A stretch of 64,000 bases of DNA, taken from positions 6,758,001 to 6,822,000 of the forward strand of contig NZ_JBEJGY010000004.1 of assembly GCF_040253615.1 (NCBI RefSeq), given 5' to 3'. The position numbers and the translations under genes are program-made. Positions 59,958-64,000 of the stretch are shown one piece after another. The notes beneath the pieces were generated by a model, which was given only the letters and a program-made list of their open reading frames with translations, did not search any database and was not told the DNA's origin. The stretch's first letter is position 1. The number at the start of each line of letters is the position of its first letter. This stretch comes from Streptomyces sp. Edi4 (GTDB lineage Bacteria > Actinomycetota > Actinomycetes > Streptomycetales > Streptomycetaceae).

Positions 59958-60599
59958 GCCCCCACCCGCCGCTACCCGCTCCCGCCGCACCCTGCGCCAG
60001 ACCGCAGGTGCCCCACTGATCAGGAGGGTCAGCGCGACGGCCGCCGCCACGCCCTTCCAGGGCTCGTCGAAAAGGGAGCCCCCGAGTATGCCGATCAGGC
60101 CGTACGCGCCGGCCCAGGCGAGGCAGGCCGGGATGTCGCCCCGTACGAACGTCCGCAGCGGCATCCCGCCCAGCAGACAGGTGAGCATCACCGGAATGCG
60201 CCCGGCCGGCACCAGACGGGACAGCACCAGCACGATGACGCCGTGCTGGTCGAGCTTGCGCCGCGCCTGGTCCAGGTGGTCCGGCGTGGCCCGGCCGCGC
60301 AGGGTCGCCAGCAGACGTGAGCCGTTCTTGGACCGCACTCCGCGCTGCCCGAGCCAGTACAGCGCGACATCGCCCAGGAACGCGGCCAGCGCACTCACCC
60401 CGAACGCCAGCAGCAGCGAGAACCAGGCGGTCTGATGGAAGGCCACGACCGCCGCCGACGACACCAGCGCCCCCGTGGGCACCACCGGCACCAGCGATCC
60501 CAGCGCCACCAGGGTGAACAGCGTCGGATAGCCGACGGCCTGCTGAGTCGTCTCGGGCGTCACCGCCGACGCCAGCTCAAGGGCACGACCGGTGATCAC
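59955..60599 (-). CDS. DedA-family membrane protein (VTT domain)
   Basis: 214-residue integral membrane protein: LFTLVALGSLVPVVPTGALVSSAAVVAFH, SALAAFLGDVALYWLGQRG, the DedA signature LVPAGRIPVMLTCLLGGMPLRTFVRGDIPACLAWAGAYGLIGILGG and a terminal hydrophobic segment. The Arg of SRLVPAGR is the conserved functional residue of DedA proteins. They take part in lipid scrambling or proton-coupled membrane homeostasis. GTG 60599 overlaps the stop of the MBL gene upstream by four bases, so the two are coupled. One of the AGCGCT palindromes covers its stop codon. Confidence 0.88.
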   Translation of the reverse strand: MITGRALELASAVTPETTQQAVGYPTLFTLVALGSLVPVVPTGALVSSAAVVAFHQTAWFSLLLAFGVSALAAFLGDVALYWLGQRGVRSKNGSRLLATLRGRATPDHLDQARRKLDQHGVIVLVLSRLVPAGRIPVMLTCLLGGMPLRTFVRGDIPACLAWAGAYGLIGILGGSLFDEPWKGVAAAVALTLLISGAPAVWRRVRRERVAAGGG

Positions 60600-61375
60600 C
60601 GCGTGGCCTTCACGCGGACGCTCTGGCCGTGCTCGAGCCGATGCACCGTCGCCTTCGGCGCGAGCCTGGCCGCCTGCCGTACGAACTCCTCGCCCGGCGC
60701 GTAGAACTCGTGCGGCCGCACACCCTCCATGCCGACCGGCCAGTACGTTCCGTAGTGCACCGGTACCGCTGAGAGCGCTCCCAGCTCGGCCAGGGCCCGC
60801 GCGGCGCGACCCGCGTCGAGATGGTCCAGCCCCAGGCCCGGGCCCCAGCCGCCGACCGGCAGGAGCGCCACGTCCACCGGCCCGACCGCCGACGCCATGT
60901 CGTCGAAAAGGCCGGTGTCCCCGGCGAAATACGTGCGGGCCGCGCCCTCCACGACGTAACCGAGCGCGGGGCAGCGGCGCGGACCCACCGGCAGCCTGCG
61001 CCCATCGTGCCGGGCCGGCACTGCACGCACCCGGAGCCCCCCGACGTCGACGCCGTCCCCGGGCCGTACCTCGGTGACACGCAAGTCCAGGCGCCCGAGT
61101 CCCGGCACCGCACGCACCGCGCCGGCCGGCCCGATCACGCGCGTTCCGGGCGCGAGCCGAGCGAGCCGCGCGAGCGAGGGCAGATGCAGATGGTCGGCGT
61201 GCAGATGCGAGACCAGCACGGCGTCAGCCACCCCGGCCTCGGGCGTTGGAAGCGCTCCCCGGCGCCGTCGCAGATGCGCCAAGCGGCGCGCGAACAGGGG
61301 ATCGGTCAGCAGCCGGACGCCGGAATCCTCGATCGTGCAGGTGGCATGACCCCACCAAGTGACTTCCACCGGCAC
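60596..61375 (-). CDS. Metallo-beta-lactamase-fold hydrolase (UlaG/RomA-like)
   Basis: 259 residues. The N-terminal strand VPVEVTWWGHATCTIEDSGVRLLTDPLFARRL and LVSHLHADHLHLPSL carry the HxHxDH metal motif; YFAGDTGLFDDM, VALLPVGGWGPGLGLDHLDA and VPVHYGTYWP are typical of the UlaG/RomA group. GTG 61375 follows GAGGG. No signal peptide. Coupled to DedA downstream, which suggests a membrane-lipid or N-acyl-phosphatidylethanolamine-like substrate, but this is not shown. It contains a TGAGAGCGCTCCCA palindrome at 60770-60783. Confidence 0.88.
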   Translation of the reverse strand: MPVEVTWWGHATCTIEDSGVRLLTDPLFARRLAHLRRRRGALPTPEAGVADAVLVSHLHADHLHLPSLARLARLAPGTRVIGPAGAVRAVPGLGRLDLRVTEVRPGDGVDVGGLRVRAVPARHDGRRLPVGPRRCPALGYVVEGAARTYFAGDTGLFDDMASAVGPVDVALLPVGGWGPGLGLDHLDAGRAARALAELGALSAVPVHYGTYWPVGMEGVRPHEFYAPGEEFVRQAARLAPKATVHRLEHGQSVRVKATR

Positions 61376-61624
61376 GAAACCCTCTTCTCTGCTCGCCGGT
61401 CGATTCGACGGGTGCCGCACCGACCTTCGCCGACGAGCCTAAATCTCCCCGCGTGCGCCGTGGGGCAGCCGGGGTCGCGAGCATGCGGTCGCCACCCGGC
61501 TGCGGTGGCCCACCGGATCGGCGGACCGGCCGTCCCCGGGGCGGCTCCGGCGCGCCAAGAGGGGGGAGTAGGGTCGCCCCGACGGCATACGGGGGACCCG
61601 GAGACCGGGGGACTGGGGCGCGGC

Positions 61625-62029
61625 ATGGAGCAGATACGGGTGGCGGCCATCGCCAGCCTGACCCCGCTGGAAGAACTCGATCTCGACCCCTTCCTCGTGG
61701 ACACCCGCAGCCAGCACGAGATGTGCGTGCGCTGGGCCGAGAGCAAGGGGTACACCGTCACCCGGCAGTTGCTCTTCTACGGATTGCGCCCGGACCACGC
61801 GGGTCTGTGGACGGATGTCGACGCGGGTCTGGTCGATGTGTTCGTCGCGCCCAACGAGCGTGTTCTGGCAAGGGCGTTGAGGTCGGTGCCGGAGTTCTCC
61901 GCGGAGTGTGAGCGGCGCGGTGTGCGCCTGTCGACGGCCGGGCTCGTCGAGCCCGCGTACGACGCCGCACGCAAGGCCCACATACACCGCCGCCTCTCGA
62001 TGCCCACCGCCGGATACGACGGCTGCTGA
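61625..62029 (+). CDS. Small conserved protein, recombinase-like fold suspected
   Basis: 134 residues: EQIRVAAIASLTPLEELDLDPFLVDTRSQHEMCVRWAESKGYTVTRQLLFYGLRPD, DVDAGLVDVFVAPNERVLARALRSVPEFSAECERRGVRLSTAGL. The pattern of a short helix after SQHEMCVRWAESKGY and VDVFVAPNERVLARAL resembles the N-terminal resolvase domain of serine recombinases (QxxxCxxYAExxGW and VVVxDLDRLARS), but the catalytic Ser is absent. ATG 61625 follows a GGGG-rich stretch. Function unknown; it may be a retired resolvase fold. The 249-base gap upstream (61376-61624) shows nothing. Confidence 0.65.
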   Translation: MEQIRVAAIASLTPLEELDLDPFLVDTRSQHEMCVRWAESKGYTVTRQLLFYGLRPDHAGLWTDVDAGLVDVFVAPNERVLARALRSVPEFSAECERRGVRLSTAGLVEPAYDAARKAHIHRRLSMPTAGYDGC

Positions 62030-62291
62030 CGTCCCCCATCCCACGACCGGTCCCACGCACCCTGGTCCCCCGCACCTCCCCCGTCCCACGCACCTTCCGC
62101 CGCACGCCCCGTGCGACGCCCACCCGGCACGCCCGCCCCCTCCCTGGCGGTGACGTCCCCCGCGCCCACAGCGGGTGGGCCAGCTACTCCCAGGCCCACC
62201 CACCGCTCCCAGCACGCACCGCTCCCGACGGGCCGCGTCCGCCCCTGTGACAGGGTGGGCGAGGAACGGGCACAGCGAAGGGCAGGCGGAC

Positions 62292-64000
62292 GTGGGGCGA
62301 TGGCGGACTACGGGCAGCGCCCTGCTCCGGGTGATCGTGGTGTGGGTCGTCTCGACGCTGACCCTGATGCTGTTGGCCGGCATCCTGCCCGACTTCAAAC
62401 TGACCTCCGACAGCGGCGACAGCATCACCCGGGTCGCGCTCACGGCGGGCTGGGGAGCGGCCGCCTTCGGGTTGCTCAGCGCGCTGGTGTGGCCCCTGGT
62501 CGTGCGCGCGTTCCTGCTGGTGCCCGCGCTGGTGCTCGGTCTCCTGGTGTTCTTCCTGAACGGCTCACTGCTCCTGATCGCGCTCCGGCTCATCCCGACC
62601 GGGAGTGGCGCTGCCGAACCCGAGACCGCGGTGATCGTCGCCGCCGTGATGTCGGCGGTCGCTTCGGCGACCTCGACCGCGCTTGCCGTACGGGACGACG
62701 ACGCCTACCGGCGCCGCCTGTCCCGGCTCGCCCAGCGGCGCAGGCACAGACGCGGCGAGGGGGACGCGCCACAGCCGCCGGGCATCGTCTTCATCCAGCT
62801 CGACGGCGTCGGAGAGCGCTTTCTGCGCGACGCCGTCAAGCGGGGCCTGATGCCCACCGTCGCGGCCTGGCTGGGGGAGACCCACCGCCTCACCCCGTGG
62901 CGTACGGACTGGTCGAGCCAGACCGGCGCGAGCCAGCTCGGCATTCTGCACGGCACCACGTTCGACGTGCCCGCCTTTCGTTGGTACGAGAAGGAGAGCG
63001 GCGAGGTGATGGTCTCCAACCGGCCCTCCTCGGCCGTCGAACTGCAACGCCGCGCGGTGGAGCGCACCGGCGACGGCGGGCTGCTGACGGTCGACGGAGC
63101 AAGCCGCGGCAACTTGTTCTCCGGCGGCGCGGACCAAGTGGCACTGGTCCTGACGGCCGCCGCCCGCAGGGGGCGCCGAAACCGCTCTCGCGCCGGCTAC
63201 TTCGCCTACTTCTCCGACCCGGCCAACGCGGTACGCACCGCGGGCTCGTTCCTCGCGGAGGTCGCCCGCGAGATCGGCCAGTCGACGCGGGCCAGGCTCC
63301 GCAGGCAGACCCCGCGCATCGGACGCGGCGGGCTCTACCCCCTCATCCGCGCCTTCGCGACGGTCGTCGAGCGCGACGTGGTCGTCGCAGCCGTCATGGG
63401 CGACATGCTCGCGGGACGTACCGCCGTCTACGCCGACCTCGTCGCCTACGACGAGGTGGCCCACCACTCGGGGCCGCACAGCGCGGACGCCGAAAAGGTT
63501 CTCAGCCGCCTCGACCGCTCCCTCTCGCTGATCGCCGACGCGGCGGAACACGCGCCGCGCGACTACCGCGTCGTGCTGCTCTCGGACCACGGACAGAGCC
63601 CCGGCGAGACTTTTGAGAGCGCTTTCGGACTCACCCTGAAGGATCTTGTACGGGCCGGCTGCGGTCTGCCCGTGTCCCGCAGGGCCCGACGGACCAGGAG
63701 CGGGGCCGAGGCCAGATACGCGGTCCGGGTCGCGCTGCACCGGCCGGTCGAGGAAGACCCCGTCGCGGAGCCGTGCCCGCCGGGTAGTCGGCCCGACCCG
63801 GTGGTGCTCGCCTCCGGAAACCTCGGCCTGGTCTCGTTCCCCGACGTCGAGGGCCGCATGACCCGCGAGCACATCGACCGCCGTCACCCGGCGCTGCTCG
63901 CCACCCTGGCCGCCCACCCCGGCATCGGCTTCCTTCTCGTCCGCAGTCAGGCGCACGGCGCGGTGGTACTGGGAGCCGGAGGCGTCGAGGTTCCGCTGGC
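62292..64000 (+). CDS. Membrane phosphodiesterase/phosphatase with holin-type N-terminus, partial
   Basis: Cut by the right edge after about 569 residues. GTG 62292 opens VGRWRTTGSALLRVIVVWVVS, then four hydrophobic helices (residues about 8-110: LTLMLLAGILP, GWGAAAFGLLSALVWPLVV, LLVPALVLGLLVFFLNGSLLLIA) of the phage-holin-4/PhoP-like membrane type, then a cytosolic alkaline-phosphatase-superfamily domain: GIVFIQLDGVGERFL (metal Asp), TDWSSQTGASQLGILHG (nucleophile region), YDEVAHHSGPHSADAEK and VVLLSDHGQSPGETF (metal Asp/His). This group cleaves phosphodiesters, possibly of lipid or teichoic-acid type. Upstream 262 bases (62030-62291) are pyrimidine-rich and hold nothing recognisable. Confidence 0.82.
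   Translation, partial: MGRWRTTGSALLRVIVVWVVSTLTLMLLAGILPDFKLTSDSGDSITRVALTAGWGAAAFGLLSALVWPLVVRAFLLVPALVLGLLVFFLNGSLLLIALRLIPTGSGAAEPETAVIVAAVMSAVASATSTALAVRDDDAYRRRLSRLAQRRRHRRGEGDAPQPPGIVFIQLDGVGERFLRDAVKRGLMPTVAAWLGETHRLTPWRTDWSSQTGASQLGILHGTTFDVPAFRWYEKESGEVMVSNRPSSAVELQRRAVERTGDGGLLTVDGASRGNLFSGGADQVALVLTAAARRGRRNRSRAGYFAYFSDPANAVRTAGSFLAEVAREIGQSTRARLRRQTPRIGRGGLYPLIRAFATVVERDVVVAAVMGDMLAGRTAVYADLVAYDEVAHHSGPHSADAEKVLSRLDRSLSLIADAAEHAPRDYRVVLLSDHGQSPGETFESAFGLTLKDLVRAGCGLPVSRRARRTRSGAEARYAVRVALHRPVEEDPVAEPCPPGSRPDPVVLASGNLGLVSFPDVEGRMTREHIDRRHPALLATLAAHPGIGFLLVRSQAHGAVVLGAGGVEVPL

Noticed and set aside
1..64000. rRNA, tRNA, riboswitches
   Set aside because: No cloverleaf, rRNA signature or known riboswitch consensus was seen on a manual scan of both strands. 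A covariance-model search would be decisive and could change this.

Overview
The window is high-G+C actinobacterial DNA, almost certainly from a Streptomyces chromosome. It has dense GC-rich codon use, GTG and TTG starts, leaderless-looking genes, an ethylmalonyl-CoA pathway cluster, a SpoIIE-type phosphatase, GAF/ANTAR regulators, a Streptomyces-order gas vesicle cluster and rare in-frame TTA codons. No rRNA, tRNA, CRISPR array or intact mobile element was seen.

Layout. 1-8.7 kb (all minus strand): ccr, ecm, mcl, a MaoC hydratase and an acyl-CoA dehydrogenase (cut by the left edge), the acetyl-CoA assimilation and ethylmalonyl-CoA pathway. Upstream lie a TetR regulator and a duplicated 3-hydroxyacyl-CoA dehydrogenase. 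9-25 kb: housekeeping and regulatory singletons: a large LuxR/ATPase regulator, HEAT-repeat protein, Rid protein, radical SAM protein, SRPBCC protein, an MFS exporter with carboxypeptidase-regulatory-like repeats, a PAS-GAF-SpoIIE-HATPase switch, a methyltransferase, a VOC protein and a flavin reductase. 25.3-28.1 kb: an AT-richer island with an orphan cytochrome b (QcrB-like) and little else. 28.1-33.2 kb: a tight four-gene peptidase operon (M55, M20, S9, S66) suited to D-amino-acid or cell-wall peptide breakdown. 33.3-39 kb: a secreted CocE-type hydrolase, adenosine deaminase and a GntR/UTRA regulator that share an operator-like sequence, a LapA-like membrane protein, a 17-copy hexanucleotide tract and a PASTA-like secreted protein.

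39.3-45 kb: a TTA-containing DUF5107/TPR protein, VOC proteins, a TetR/SnoaL-like divergent pair with paired operators, and a methyltransferase. 45.2-49.7 kb: gas vesicle operon gvpO-A-F-G-J-L-S-K, preceded by a holin-like gene. 49.8-51 kb: a PAP2-diacylglycerol-kinase fusion. 52-55.3 kb: the most unusual gene, a secreted protein with a CdtB-like DNase-I-fold domain, two SGNH-hydrolase domains and three fibronectin-type-III domains, with two TTA codons near its start. 55.3-58 kb: a broken sigma-factor remnant, a PAS/GAF protein and a GAF/ANTAR regulator. 58.3-64 kb: a lysine-free aminotransferase-fold protein, a phased array of six AGCGCT-centred palindromes between convergent genes, a DedA protein, an MBL-fold hydrolase, a recombinase-like small protein and a holin-type/phosphodiesterase membrane protein (cut by the right edge).

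Intergenic spaces carry several unrelated short tandem-repeat arrays (units of 6, 8, 9, 15, 16 and about 22 bases). Functions are assigned from motifs and remembered family resemblance; no database search was possible.
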